Shown: piece by piece, positions 49,105 to 59,654 of the stretch
How positions within the stretch are numbered: the first letter of the stretch is position 1
Layout: each line of letters starts with the position of its first letter
Source: Rhynchospora pubera
Lineage: Eukaryota > Streptophyta > Magnoliopsida > Poales > Cyperaceae
Length of the DNA: 64,000 bases
Assembly (NCBI GenBank): GCA_028095005.1
Contig: CM051461.1
Coordinates: 41,093,968 to 41,157,967, forward strand
Reading direction: 5' to 3'
Notes under the pieces: model-generated
What the model was told of the DNA's origin: nothing
Database searches by the model: none
What the model saw: the letters and a program-made list of their open reading frames with translations, nothing else
Position numbers and translations under genes: made by a program

Positions 49105-51909
49105 TCACATGCCTCCACACATTAGGCCCCTGCATGATTTCATCAGGGTTAGACCTTAAACATGTCTTCTTATTGAAAAATTGAACTTGTAAAAGTCAAT
49201 TGTACACCAACTTTACGTTCGGCTTTTAAATCAGAGTTTAATTAGTAGGTTTTATTTTTTACATTTTTGTGCGCCTCCTGAACTTTAGACATACAAGTCC
49301 AAGCATTGCTCAAAACTAAATAAGTCTCGATACAACTACAGTACCTATTTTAGTGCGTTACAGAGACAAAATAGTTTAGCTGCCCTTGACAAGGATGCGG
49401 TATAAGAGAAGGTGCTTACAGAATCGAGCAACCAGGGCTTTTTGTATTTCTTCTTTTGGTAACCAATGACACCTCCTTCCTTTGTGGTGGCTGAAGCACC
49501 ACTTTAATGGCAGTATCGAACACAGCTTTGATATTCTACAGCACAAAAAATTAATAATGAAAAACGAAGAAACAAGCAAGCAATCAAGACTAGAGGTAAA
49601 TCAAGATATCATGATGCAGTTATCTTCAAAATGCAATATATTTCTCATGTGTGAAACAGGCTAGCAGACTTCTTTTTGGTTGATAAAGTGGCAAAGCCAC
49701 CAGTTTCCGATAAAAAGAGGGATAGCTGCCTTAATTCTACTACATTTGCGAACACCCCCAAATATGTTTCTCGTATTTTCCTCTTATATATTTGTAGAAC
49801 TTGCCCATTGTCTAACAAACACTTTACAAAATTGGAGTCTGAAGTCCAAAAAGGAGGGCTAGCCTCGTTTAAATCAGTTTAGACTCAAGACACAAAGTCT
49901 CATAGAGGTAGGGGCAAATTTGTCTAACAATATCAGATACCTTTTTTCTGACATAAATCTAATGGTTGGGTATATCTACAACTGCCTTAAATAATATTGT
50001 ATTTCTTTCATTATTGGAGGCTTGATTGTACATATGGAGAAACCTAACCTTATTATGGATCGCATGCAGTAGTTACATTCAGAAGTTTGCTTGTTAATAT
50101 ATCATCACATCAAGATTGACTTCAGTGGTTCAATCCAAAATGCATGGCATTATTTAAGAATCTGAGGACAATGGAACTATTATCTACAAGAATTGTTTAT
50201 TAAACAGACCTGCTGAGTTTTTGAGCTGCATTCAATGTATGCAGCAGCTCCAATTTGCTTCCTTAGTTCTTCACCCTGAAAAAGTTAAAAAATATTTTAA
50301 GGTTCCTCTAATATCTAAAGAAATTACAAAATTCATCTCTTAATTTCTCAACACATAGAAAAAACAATGTGAACAAATTACACTTTACAGATGACCCAAC
50401 ATAAATTAAATTTGGAAAGGCATTCAGCAATACAAGTTAGCCACAAGTTCTTGAAGTAAGATTTCTTGTTTATGAAATTCAATTTTGGAAAAATGGAAAG
50501 TAAGGATTCTTTTGTCTGAAATCATACTTTAAATAGACACCAAATGAATGTTTTATAGATTGTCATCTGCCAAATGATGAGTAATACTCAGCTTTTTTTT
50601 ATCCTTTCAGATGAGCTGAACTCGAGGGCTATATTAGAGTGTTGCTTTATTAGGGTGGTTTTAAAAATATTGGATCAAATGGACTTACTTGAGCTGATGT
50701 AATTACAGATGCACCTGGACGATCAGCCAGGTAGCCTTTATTATCTCTTAGATCTAGAATAAGAGGGTTAGAATTGTCAATATTTTTAAACAATTATTTT
50801 TGTTAGCTAACTCCTTCATTTACTTTCTGTGATTCCCCATAATAGGCAGCCAATTTTACTGTCCCTTCTATACCGGTTGTTTTAGGTACCGGTAATGATG
50901 CCGAATGGAATGATTTGTATGTACAGAACCAGTAAAGATGTCAACTCCAATACCTGTGATCCAGTACAAATCTACTTGGACAAACCAACACAGCTGGCAT
51001 GGCAATTCTTATTTTCCTAGATATGAATACTTGAAATAAGAAATTTGAAGTAAAACTGTACCTAGTTTCGTGCCGACCAGAACAATTGGCACATTTGGAG
51101 CAAAGCGACGAAGCTCTGGCATCCACTGTGTGAAAGAAGATTGTTTCAATCTCATGTTAAGTTGATAATTAGATAATTGTATAACAGAAATATTCCACAG
51201 AAACTAAATTTTAGAATTGACAACTCAGCTTCCGATTCTCTTCAATAGAACACTTTAAGCTTAAAAATCACAGTATCCGTTGTTAATGAAAAACTTTACG
51301 GTTATAATTAATTGGCAATTTCATAACTAAGTACCTTTTTGAGAACATTCTCATAACTAGATCGACTGATCAAAGAGAAGGCCAGAACAAAAATGTCAGC
51401 TCCTCGATAGCTCAGTGGCCTCAACCTACTATAGTCTTCTTGCCCTGGAAAAATTATGACATAAAAATAATATAAAATTGACATTTTCAATTTGTTAACA
51501 AAAAGGGTACTACATCAATATCTAAAAGCTTAATATAGAGAACAAAAAATAAAATTGGCATTGTACCAGCAGTGTCCCACAATCCAAGATTTACAATCCT
51601 CCCATCGACAGACACATTCGCACTAAAATTATCAAAAACTGTAGGAATATAGTCCTGCATATATACAAAATAAAATTTGCAAATTATCCTCATATTGTTA
51701 AGTAATGGGACACAAGAAGAGGAAAGTAAATGGCAAAAAGAAGCAGTTTAAGTTTTCACTAAGAAATTTAATTATAGAAGAAGAAGAAATACAAGGTACG
51801 ATATGCTTACAGTGGGGAATCTGTTGCAAGTATAGCAAATGAGCATGCAGGTTTTGCCAACAGCGCCATCTCCAACAGTCACACATTTGATAAACTTTGT
51901 TACACTCAT
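49105..51909 (-). CDS. ROP9: ROP (Rho-of-plants) small GTPase, type II, ROP9/ARAC7-like (8 exons)
   Basis: Plasma-membrane signalling switch controlling polarity, cytoskeleton and hormone responses. Exons on the minus strand: 51909-51811, 51654-51567, 51444-51335, 51125-51062, 50753-50689, 50275-50210, 49535-49420, 49129-49105, all GT-AG, 210 aa. The P-loop GDGAVGKT is at 13-20, the effector region YIPTVFDNFSAN follows at 35-46, DTAGQ is at 60-64, TKLD at 118-121 and SSKTQQ near 160. MSV at the start, CMLICY and LRRFAPNVP are typical of the ROP9/ARAC7 group. The spliced C-terminus reads PGCSILGLMCGGM: a GC-CG box, the palmitoylated end of type II ROPs. If the last intron is retained, TAA follows directly after CSIL and gives a 203-aa type I-like prenylated end. 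The last acceptor (CATGCAG) is inferred. A Tourist-like MITE lies upstream. Confidence 0.94.
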
Positions 51910-52268
51910 TGCATTTACCTATTCTAAGTCTGAGCTCTACAAGAATAGAAAGCAAGCACACAGTTCTCAGTTCTCAGTTCTCACACTTGAACCTTTCTTG
52001 GGGGGGAAAGGGAAGAAAAGGACAGGACACTTACGCCTGAAAAAGGGAAAGTTTCTGAGAAGTGAGAAGCAAGGGGGAAGAATTTTGAACTTCTTTGTTT
52101 GGGAAAGTCATACACTCATACTACTGGCGTGTTGGGTTTGGGCCTTGTTGACTGTGGTCTTTTAGTGTTAAAGAGGGCACTCCTCTGCAATTTTCACTGT
52201 CTGTTAGCTTTCTAGAATTCAAAATTGTGTAACTAAAAATCAGATTGAAAAATTCACGCGGAGACTTA
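51910..52268 (-). promoter_or_regulatory. 5' leader and proximal promoter of the ROP gene
   Basis: Contains a tandem TCTCAGTTCTCAGTTCTCA at about 51963-51982 near the likely leader. No definite TATA box was placed. Open frames on the plus strand here are not supported. Confidence 0.5.
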
Positions 52269-52533
52269 GGCTGTGCTCGAGAAACGTGAATCGGAGGGAG
52301 AGGAGAGGAGAGTAACGAAACTATCGGAAAAGTTTACTCTGATCGAGTGTTTACTCGCTCCGCTCAGGAAGAGAAGGCAACGGAAGGGAAGAGAAGAAGA
52401 TGGAAGAGCACGTTCAAATTTCAGAAAATTTAGAGTAAACTTCTACACCCCAAATCGAGAGTAACAAATTCCGGTCAATCCTTACTCTCCTCTCCGTTCC
52501 TCTCCTTTATTGTCGAGTTTCTGGAGCACAGCC
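52269..52533. mobile_element. Tourist-like MITE upstream of the ROP gene
   Basis: 265 bp with perfect 10-bp inverted ends GGCTGTGCTC / GAGCACAGCC, extending imperfectly (CGAGAAAC / GAGTTTC), and TTA on both sides (52266-52268 and 52534-52536), the PIF/Harbinger duplication. The interior is purine-rich. It lies about 360 bp upstream of the ROP start codon. Confidence 0.85.
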
Positions 52534-54346
52534 TTAAATTTGTACAGTTCAATACATAACCGTCAAAATGTAATTCTTTCTGTAGAGTCTGTGAAATTAA
52601 GTCAAGTATTTTCTATATATTTATTTTTATAAATTTACTAAAATATGAGAGTCCTTGGAAAATGCCAGCGCATCATGAAGCCTTTAACGCTCTCTTTTTT
52701 TTTTATGTAACTTTTTCAACTTTTGTTGAAAGTTTTTTTTCTCGAATTTTTCTTTTATTTCGTCTTTACTTAGGATTCTATAAAAAATTCAAAAATAAAA
52801 TTTTTGACAGCCTAGATGTTTCGTCAATATTTTCTTACTCTTATATCAACAAAAACATAGATAAATATACAGGATGGGTTATTTTAAAATTCACTATTAT
52901 TCAACAAAATAATGAGTTATTCTTGACTGCTGCAACGAAAATTAGGCTCACGATTTCGAAAAAGTGATAAATGTCAATATTTATACAAATAATGACTATT
53001 CCTCTTCGGAGGTTCAATTCTAACTTTCTAAGCGATACTTCTACATTGAGTTTATTAAATAAATTATAAAAGAAGTGATCAAGTTTTATGTAATAAGCAA
53101 CGCTCCAATAGTGATAAAAACAAATTTATTTTTTTACAATTTACCACTCAATTTCAAATTCAATAGACAATTTGATTATGTTACTATAAACTTTAGTAAA
53201 TTGTTTTGTATTTAGCTATATTTATCTCTACGTTTCTAATATACATATATGGAGCAAGTTGTTTTTTTAGTATATATTAATGTTTGAAATTATTTTTAAT
53301 ACATAGTTTTTTAATTGCGTAAAGGCATCTTCATATTTGATTTATCTCTCCATATACCAAAAAAAAGAAAAAGAAAAATACGTTGCCTGCTTTAACATGT
53401 GGGCATGCTGATTTTTATTTAGATTTGGAGCTTAGTAGTTCGATTTGTATTATTTTTTTATTATCTTTCACATATGAGGTTAACAAATAAAACTAGAATT
53501 TATGAGTTTGAAAAACTACTAATTGCAAAATCATTGCAAATGATTGACAATAGATAGAGTTATTTAACGCCGCAAGAGACAGGTATAAACCGCTCTCCGC
53601 GTCTTCGGCCTTTGCGAAGGAGAGACCAAAACATCGAATTCAACTTTTTAAATCATTTGATTATTGCGCGCGGATATATAACCAAGTGAAGACAAATAGA
53701 AACCTGCTAGGTTTTTGAAAGGAAGTACAAAATTTCGACAAAAGTTCCGGGCTCGGAAGAAGCAAAATAATATACAAAAGTGAATACAAGATTTATCTTT
53801 CTTTTCTCTTCGTAAAACCCTGCGCCGACAGAAGTAGAAGATAAGCCAAATTATATATCATTAAGGGTGATTTAGACTTATGCACTACTAATATTTGAAA
53901 TTAGAAATATATCATCATTAAATGACAAATTATTTTTATGCCACTGTAAAAAATAAAAAATAATTTTATGCCATCGAAAATTGATATGACAATTTTATCC
54001 TTTTAAATATGACACTATAAAACTAAAAAAATTGTGATATGCCATAAAAAAAAATACAATTGGTTTTATGCCATTATAAATCAATAACGATTAGTTTTAT
54101 GTCACTGCAAAATTACAAAATTATTTTTGCCACATAAGATTAAACTATAAAGCTCTTCTACAAATGATCACAGAAATATAAATTTTCGTTTTGATTGAAT
54201 ACATAAAATTAAATGATATTGTGGAGGAGAAAAAGACAATAAATTTCAACATTCTTAGGCATTCCAATACTAATTAAATTTCAACATCTTGGGCGCCGCC
54301 GTCTGTTTTTTTTTTTAATTTTAAATTTCAACATTCTTGGGCGCCG
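52534..54346. other. Intergenic; left inverted arm of the gene-fragment patchwork
   Basis: No gene. A GC-richer patch at 53585-53645 contains a possible hairpin (CTCTCCGCG...GAAGGAGAG). From 53920 to 54130 there are repeated TTTTATGCCA(C/T) words whose inverse (TGGCATAAAACTAATT) appears at about 58376 and 58465. AAATTTCAACAT/TCTTGGGCGCCG occurs twice (54275 and 54323) directly before the SSRP1-like exon. Confidence 0.5.
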
Positions 54347-54466
54347 CATGAAAGTGATGAAGAGGATGAAGATTTTGTTGCTGAAAAGGATGACAGTGGG
54401 TCCCCCACTGATGATTCAGATGAAGAGCAATCTGATGCCAGTGACAGCGGAGGCGAGAAAAAGGAG
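54347..54466 (+). pseudogene. Single-exon fragment resembling FACT subunit SSRP1
   Basis: A 40-codon open stretch with HESDEEDEDFVAEKDDSGSP and then TDDSDEEQSDASDSGGEKKE, followed by a GT donor (GTACTT) at 54467. The acidic Asp/Glu/Ser composition and the DEDFV.DKDD.GSPTDDS pattern match the acidic linker of plant SSRP1, a histone-chaperone subunit. No other SSRP1 exon was found nearby, so it is a captured fragment rather than a gene. Assignment is from remembered sequence character. Confidence 0.65.
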
Positions 54467-54797
54467 GTACTTGTTTCATTGCATTTAAGTTGTGTTGCAT
54501 TGTTTACATTCTCAGTTCTTTTTTTTTTCAATTTTTTCGGCTTTTTATTTAAGGATAATTTAAAAGAAAGTTTCTAAAAATACCACTGTTGTTTGTTTTG
54601 GTCTACTCTTAAGTAAATTTGATTTGACTACTACCATACCAGCTAATAAAAATTTTTAATGAGGAAATATTTTCCTAGAACTCCGCCTATACTAAGCTTT
54701 GGTTGCATTGTTTAGTATAGCCCGGTCCCAAGCCCGGGTAAAAGGAGGAGGGTTGTGATAGGCTAGGCGAGCCAACGTAAAAATCCCAGTCATCTCT

Positions 54798-57700
54798 ATG
54801 GAAATGAAACCCAATTACTTTTCGTTGGGGCGTAACCCTCTTAGCGACGCGTCTTATCGGAACCCGGATGAGATGATAAATGAGCAAGGGCCGGGTCACC
54901 ACCCCTTTAGTGGCGCGCCTTATCGGAACCCGGATAAGGTGATAAGTGAGCAAGGGCCGGATCGTCACTCCCTTAGTGGCGCGCTACATCAGCGCCCGGA
55001 TGTAGTGGCAAGTAAGCAAGGGTCTTCGCACTTTTCACGACGGGTGCGGGGGGCAAGGAAGATAGTCAGTGAGAGTAGGATTCGTTTAGGTAGTTGGAAT
55101 GTAGGGTCTCTAACAGGAAAGTTAAGAGAGTTAGTGGATACGGCGATCAGGAGGCGTGTGAACATCTTGTGCGTACAAGAGACAAAGTGGACGGGCCAAA
55201 AAGCAAAGGAAGTGGAGAACACCGGTTTCAAGCTGTGGTACACTGGAAAAGAACGGGGCAGGAATGGAGTAGGTATCTTAATCGACAAGAGCCTTAAGAG
55301 TGGAGTTGTCGACGTGCGGAGACAAGGGGATAGGATCATTCTAGTGAAGCTAGTTTTGGGGGACTTAGTTTTGAACGTCATTAGTGCTTATGCACCACAA
55401 GTAGGACTAAGTGAATCCATCAAAATCCAATTCTGGGAAGATTTAGATGGTATGATTAGAAGTGTGCCAACCACTGAAAAGCTCTTCATCGGAGGAGACT
55501 TCAATGGACATGTAGGTGAAACTAGTGGAGGGTTTGAGAGGGTGCATGGGGGTTTTGGGTATGGCGATAGGAACCAAGAAGGTGAGGACTTCTTGAACTT
55601 GGCCATAGCTTACGACCTCATGATAGCTAACACCTTCTTTAGAAAAAGACAATCCCACTTAGTTACCTTTAGTAGTGCCCAACACTTTTCTCAGATTGAT
55701 TTTGTTCTTGCTAGGAGAGAGGACAGACGAGCCTGCATGGATTGCAAGGTTATACCTGGGGAATGTGTCGTCTCACAACACAAACTTGTGGTGGCTGATT
55801 TTCGCTTTTCGCTGCGTTCTAGAGTAGGTAGAGGTGCTCGAGTTGTGAAGACGAAGTGGTGGAAGCTCAAAGGAGACGTGTCTCATACTTTTAGGGGCAG
55901 AATGATTGAAGAAGGTCCGTGGAAAGCAGATGAAGAAGCAAACAAGATGTGGGAAGATATGTCAGCTAGCATTCAAAAGGTAGCTACGGAAGTGCTTGGA
56001 GTTACTAGAGGAAGCAACCGCGAACCCAAAGATACGTGGTGGTGGAACGACGAAGTGCAGAAAGCTATTAAAGAAAAGAAAGAATGCTACAAACGCTTGC
56101 ACCATGACAAGACCGACGACAATGCGCAGAAGTACAAATTGGCCAAGAAGAATGCAAAGAAAGCTGTGAGCGAAGCAAGAGGTCGGGCTTATGAGGATCT
56201 ATACCAGAAGCTGAGTACGAAGGAGGGTGAGAAGGACGTGTATAAGATAGCCAAGCTTCGAGATAGGAAGACGAGAGACTTAAACCAAGTGAAGTGCATC
56301 AAGGACGAGACTGATAGGCTTTTAGTGAGGGACGACGAGATCAATAATAGGTGGAGGGCTTACTTCAACAAGTTATTCAATGGAGAGGATGACGACTTAG
56401 GAATTGTGTTGAACGACTCCTTTGATGACTCCAATAGACGTTTTGTTAGGAGAATTCAAGAGTCCGAGGTGAAAGAAGCCTTAAAACGAATGAAAGTAGG
56501 TAAGGCTCTAGGACCTGATAACATACCAATCGAAGTATGGAGGTGCCTCGGAGATGTGGCTGTAGTTTGGTTAACCAAACTATTCAATAGCATTTTCCGA
56601 TCAAATAGGATGCCAGATGCGTGGAGGAGAAGCACTCTAGTACCAATCTTCAAGAATAAAGGGGATGCTCAAAGCTGTACAAACTATAGAGGAATTAAGC
56701 TTATGAGTCATACAATGAAGCTTTGGGAGAGAGTGATAGAACATCGTTTGAGACGGATGACAAACGTTTCGAAAAACCAATTTGGTTTTATGCCTGGGAG
56801 GTCAACCATGGAGGCCATCTTCCTAATAAGGCAATTGATGGAGAGATATCGGGAGCGAAAGAAGGATCTACATATGGTTTTCATTGATTTGGAGAAAGCA
56901 TACGACAAAGTGCCAAGGAAAGTTATGTGGTGGGCACTAGAAAAGAAGAAAGTCCCCACAAAGTATGTTACCCTCATCCAAGACATGTATGATGGTGCCG
57001 TTACTTGCATCAGGACATGTGATAGTGTAACTAGTGACTTTCCTATTAAAATAGGACTACATCAGGGATCAGCTTTGAGCCCGTATATTTTTGCCTTAGT
57101 GATGGATGAGATCACGAAGGATATACAGGGAGAGATTCCTTGGTGTATGCTCTTTGCGGACGATGTGGTGTTAGTCGATGAGAGTAGGACGGAGGTCGAT
57201 AGGAAATTGGAATTGTGGAGACGAACTCTAGAGTCCAAAGGGTTTAGGCTTAGTAGAACTAAGACGGAGTATATGGGGTGCGAGTTTAGTGGGATACGAC
57301 CAGTGGACGGAGATGTCTGTCTAGACGGGCAGGTAGTACCTACGAAAGATACTTTTCGATATTTAGGGTCGATGCTGCAGAGCGATGGCGAGATAGATGA
57401 AGATGTTAGTCACAGGATAAGAGCGGGGTGGGTGAAATGGCGACAAGCATCAGGCGTCCTATGCGATAAGAAAGTCCCGCAGAAGCTAAAAGGCAAGTTC
57501 TACAGGACAGCGATTAGACCTGCGATGTTGTATGGCGCAGAATGTTGGGCTACTAAAAGACGACATGTCCAGAAGATGAGTGTAGCTGAGATGCGTATGT
57601 TGAGGTGGATCTGCGGTCACACGAGGAAAGATCGGATTAGAAATGATGACATACGAGATATGGTTGGGGTCGCACCAATAGAGGAGAAGTTGATCCAACA

Positions 57701-57920
57701 TCGTTTGAGATGGTTTGGACATATCCAACGCAGACCTCCAGAGGCACCGGTACGTATCGGAATTCTTAATCATTTCGAGAACACCCGGAGGGGGAGAGGG
57801 AGACCAAGATTGACATGGGAAGAAGCGGTGAAAAGAGACCTTAAAGAATGGAACGTCTCCAAGGAGTTGGCGATCGATAGGAGCGCTTGGAAGTTAGCAA
57901 TTCATGTACCGGAGCCATGA
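54798..57920 (+). CDS. RTE LINE polyprotein: endonuclease plus reverse transcriptase (1040 aa)
   Basis: Replication protein of the enclosing LINE. Residues about 95-335 form an APE-type endonuclease: GSWNVGSLTG (98-107), QETKW (127-131), GGDFNGHVG (232-240), FSQIDFVL near 297-304, and SQHK near 326-329 where the family commonly has SDH. Residues about 560-850 are the reverse transcriptase: GKALGPDNIP, NYRGI, NQFGFMPGRST, FIDLEKAYDKV (motif A, 695-705), GLHQGSALSP (motif B) and FADD (786-789, catalytic aspartates). The C-terminal region has RWFGHIQRRP, usual for this group. The N-terminus carries three 22-residue repeats (15-80). There is no internal stop or frameshift, so the protein could be functional. 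Transcription starts upstream at an unknown point. Confidence 0.95.
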   Translation: MEMKPNYFSLGRNPLSDASYRNPDEMINEQGPGHHPFSGAPYRNPDKVISEQGPDRHSLSGALHQRPDVVASKQGSSHFSRRVRGARKIVSESRIRLGSWNVGSLTGKLRELVDTAIRRRVNILCVQETKWTGQKAKEVENTGFKLWYTGKERGRNGVGILIDKSLKSGVVDVRRQGDRIILVKLVLGDLVLNVISAYAPQVGLSESIKIQFWEDLDGMIRSVPTTEKLFIGGDFNGHVGETSGGFERVHGGFGYGDRNQEGEDFLNLAIAYDLMIANTFFRKRQSHLVTFSSAQHFSQIDFVLARREDRRACMDCKVIPGECVVSQHKLVVADFRFSLRSRVGRGARVVKTKWWKLKGDVSHTFRGRMIEEGPWKADEEANKMWEDMSASIQKVATEVLGVTRGSNREPKDTWWWNDEVQKAIKEKKECYKRLHHDKTDDNAQKYKLAKKNAKKAVSEARGRAYEDLYQKLSTKEGEKDVYKIAKLRDRKTRDLNQVKCIKDETDRLLVRDDEINNRWRAYFNKLFNGEDDDLGIVLNDSFDDSNRRFVRRIQESEVKEALKRMKVGKALGPDNIPIEVWRCLGDVAVVWLTKLFNSIFRSNRMPDAWRRSTLVPIFKNKGDAQSCTNYRGIKLMSHTMKLWERVIEHRLRRMTNVSKNQFGFMPGRSTMEAIFLIRQLMERYRERKKDLHMVFIDLEKAYDKVPRKVMWWALEKKKVPTKYVTLIQDMYDGAVTCIRTCDSVTSDFPIKIGLHQGSALSPYIFALVMDEITKDIQGEIPWCMLFADDVVLVDESRTEVDRKLELWRRTLESKGFRLSRTKTEYMGCEFSGIRPVDGDVCLDGQVVPTKDTFRYLGSMLQSDGEIDEDVSHRIRAGWVKWRQASGVLCDKKVPQKLKGKFYRTAIRPAMLYGAECWATKRRHVQKMSVAEMRMLRWICGHTRKDRIRNDDIRDMVGVAPIEEKLIQHRLRWFGHIQRRPPEAPVRIGILNHFENTRRGRGRPRLTWEEAVKRDLKEWNVSKELAIDRSAWKLAIHVPEP
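54840..55037 (+). repeat. Three 66-bp in-frame repeats in the LINE ORF
   Basis: Encode residues 15-36, 37-58 and 59-80. Each has the pattern LSGA-Y-NPD-VIS-EQGP-H. Upstream of the endonuclease; function unknown. Confidence 0.85.
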
Positions 57921-58283
57921 CGTAGGAACTTAGGGGTAGGAGCGATGTCATAGGTTTGTAGGTCCCTCTATTAGGTCACGGTCGAGGTCTAGGTTTCTAC
58001 TATTACTATTATTATTAGAGGTATTATTATTAGTATGGCTAGTCTTACTATTAGTATTTTTTATTTTTTATTATTTTTTTTTTATTTTATTTATTTTTTT
58101 ATTTTTTTTTTATTTTTTTTATTTATTTATTTATTTTATTTATTTTTTTTTATTATTATTATTATTTTTTTTTTTTTTTTTTTTTTTTTTTCGATGTGTT
58201 CTCTTATTGGGTTTCTTTCTAGCCTACCCCAACTTGTTTGGGACAAAAGGCTTAGTTGTTGTTGTTGTTGTTGTTGTTGTTTG

Positions 58284-58700
58284 TTTTAATGAGGGGTAAT
58301 TTAATCATAAAAAATAAAAAATGTCTACTTTGGAAATGACATTTTTAGAATTTAGTATGTTTTTAGAGAAGTAGTGGCATAAAACTAATTTTAGCAATTT
58401 TATGATGGCGGAAATTTAATTAGTAATTTAAAAATGACATTTGTCCTAATTGACAAAATTCATAGTGGCATAAAACTAATTATCTCTATCATGAATTATT
58501 TAAGACACAGTACGTTGCATCATGAAAAAAAAAACTGTCACGGGTTTTGAAGGAACATTTTTGCAACGATGCATGCTAATTAATTGCGTCGTGCGTAAAT
58601 ATTGATGGATTATAAATCGTGAGGAATTTATAAATTTAGCATTGTCTATGGTTTGCATTTTTAATTTTTTACATAATTTAAACTTATGATGTCTCAAAAA
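58284..58700. other. Flank with right inverted arm
   Basis: Contains AGTGGCATAAAACTAATT at about 58374 and again at about 58463, the inverse of words at 53920-54130. Suggests that the LINE landed inside an older AT-rich element with inverted arms. No gene. Confidence 0.45.
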
Positions 58701-59650
58701 TGATTCTAATACATTGTTTATGGTTCACATTAGTTCCGTGTTGTACATATCAAAAAATACTCCATTTTCAGGGATCTTTTCTACAGTACATTTGCTCATG
58801 TCATTATGATGTCATCAGCTCAGTAAAACGATCTGAATCCGTCGGATCAAAATTCTCGATCTGTCCGTCGTCTCCTTTGATCTTTCCGTCGCTCCTGTTT
58901 TCATCAGCGACCCCTCTTTTTTCTTCTCTTTCGTTCGAATCCACCGAGAGCCCCACCGCTCTCGACCTCACCGTCTCCCTCTTCTTTCACTCGAGCAACA
59001 CCCCACCACTAACTAAGAAACCCCTTCAATCCCCTTCTCCTTCATCGCCTCTCTCACCTCAAGACCTGAATCCACCTTTCCCTCTACCTCCTCCCAAATC
59101 CACACTCAACACTGCTACCTCACTTTGTGGCTGTCAATAGAGACGTCAGGGCAACCACTCGGGACTGTTGGATTTCATCTGTGCCGCGCATCGCCTTGCT
59201 CTTCGTTGTTTCCGTTTTGATTGATAGATTTAATCTGTGCCCTCTTATTTGTGATTCTCTCCTTGGAGAGATCATTGGGTTGGATTTAGGCATTTGCCCT
59301 TCTGTGGTGGCTTTGTTGCATCTCTTTACCAATCCTCCTCGATCTCTTTCCCTCTTTCCTCAATGAAACAAAAGAAAATAAAAGAAAAAAACAGAAGAAG
59401 AGTGAATTGACCAAGAGCGACTGGGAGAGATAAATGGCAGCATCGGCTGTGATAGAGGTGGAAGGGGAGGCGATTGTGGAACCGTAGACTCTTCAATCAT
59501 TCTCCGCTGATTCCTCTACTGGTGGCAGCGAGGCGGAGCCGAGAGCCCTGGGAGCTCCGGATTAGAGTTGCGCAGCAGAGCCGCCACCAACAGGAGAGTG
59601 AAGCGAGATAGAGCAACAGTTTCTCTTCAAAACAGTTTTCGATTCGCTTT
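58701..59650 (+). other. CT-rich, coding-like stretch of unknown origin
   Basis: From about 58830 to 59400 the sequence is GC-richer and resembles a plant 5' leader or coding exon: an open frame 58700-59140 is rich in Ser and Pro, another runs 59127-59366, and a 17-codon frame starts at 59434 (MAASAVIEVEGE). None matches a family I know. It may be another captured gene piece. Confidence 0.35.
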
Positions 59651-59654
59651 CTGA

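Larger units (their letters stand above)
54665..58283 (+). mobile_element. Full-length RTE-type LINE with perfect 11-bp duplication
   Basis: TTTTAATGAGG lies on both sides (54654-54664 and 58284-58294). The 3.6-kb element has one ORF (54798-57920), a T-rich stretch in its 3' UTR (about 58060-58190), then GGGACAAAAGGCTTAG and a (TTG)n tail instead of poly(A), which is characteristic of plant RTE LINEs. The perfect duplication and intact ORF point to a recent insertion. Confidence 0.92.

Noticed and set aside
51839..52464. Plus-strand frames upstream of the ROP gene
   Set aside because: One is antisense to ROP exon 1 and the other reads through the purine-rich MITE.
54328..54531. Minus-strand Ser-rich 67-codon frame
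   Set aside because: It is the complement of the acidic SSRP1-like exon; Ser runs come from Asp/Glu codons read backwards.
58035..58289. 84-codon Phe/Ile-rich open frame
   Set aside because: It translates the T-rich 3' UTR and TTG tail of the LINE; not a gene.
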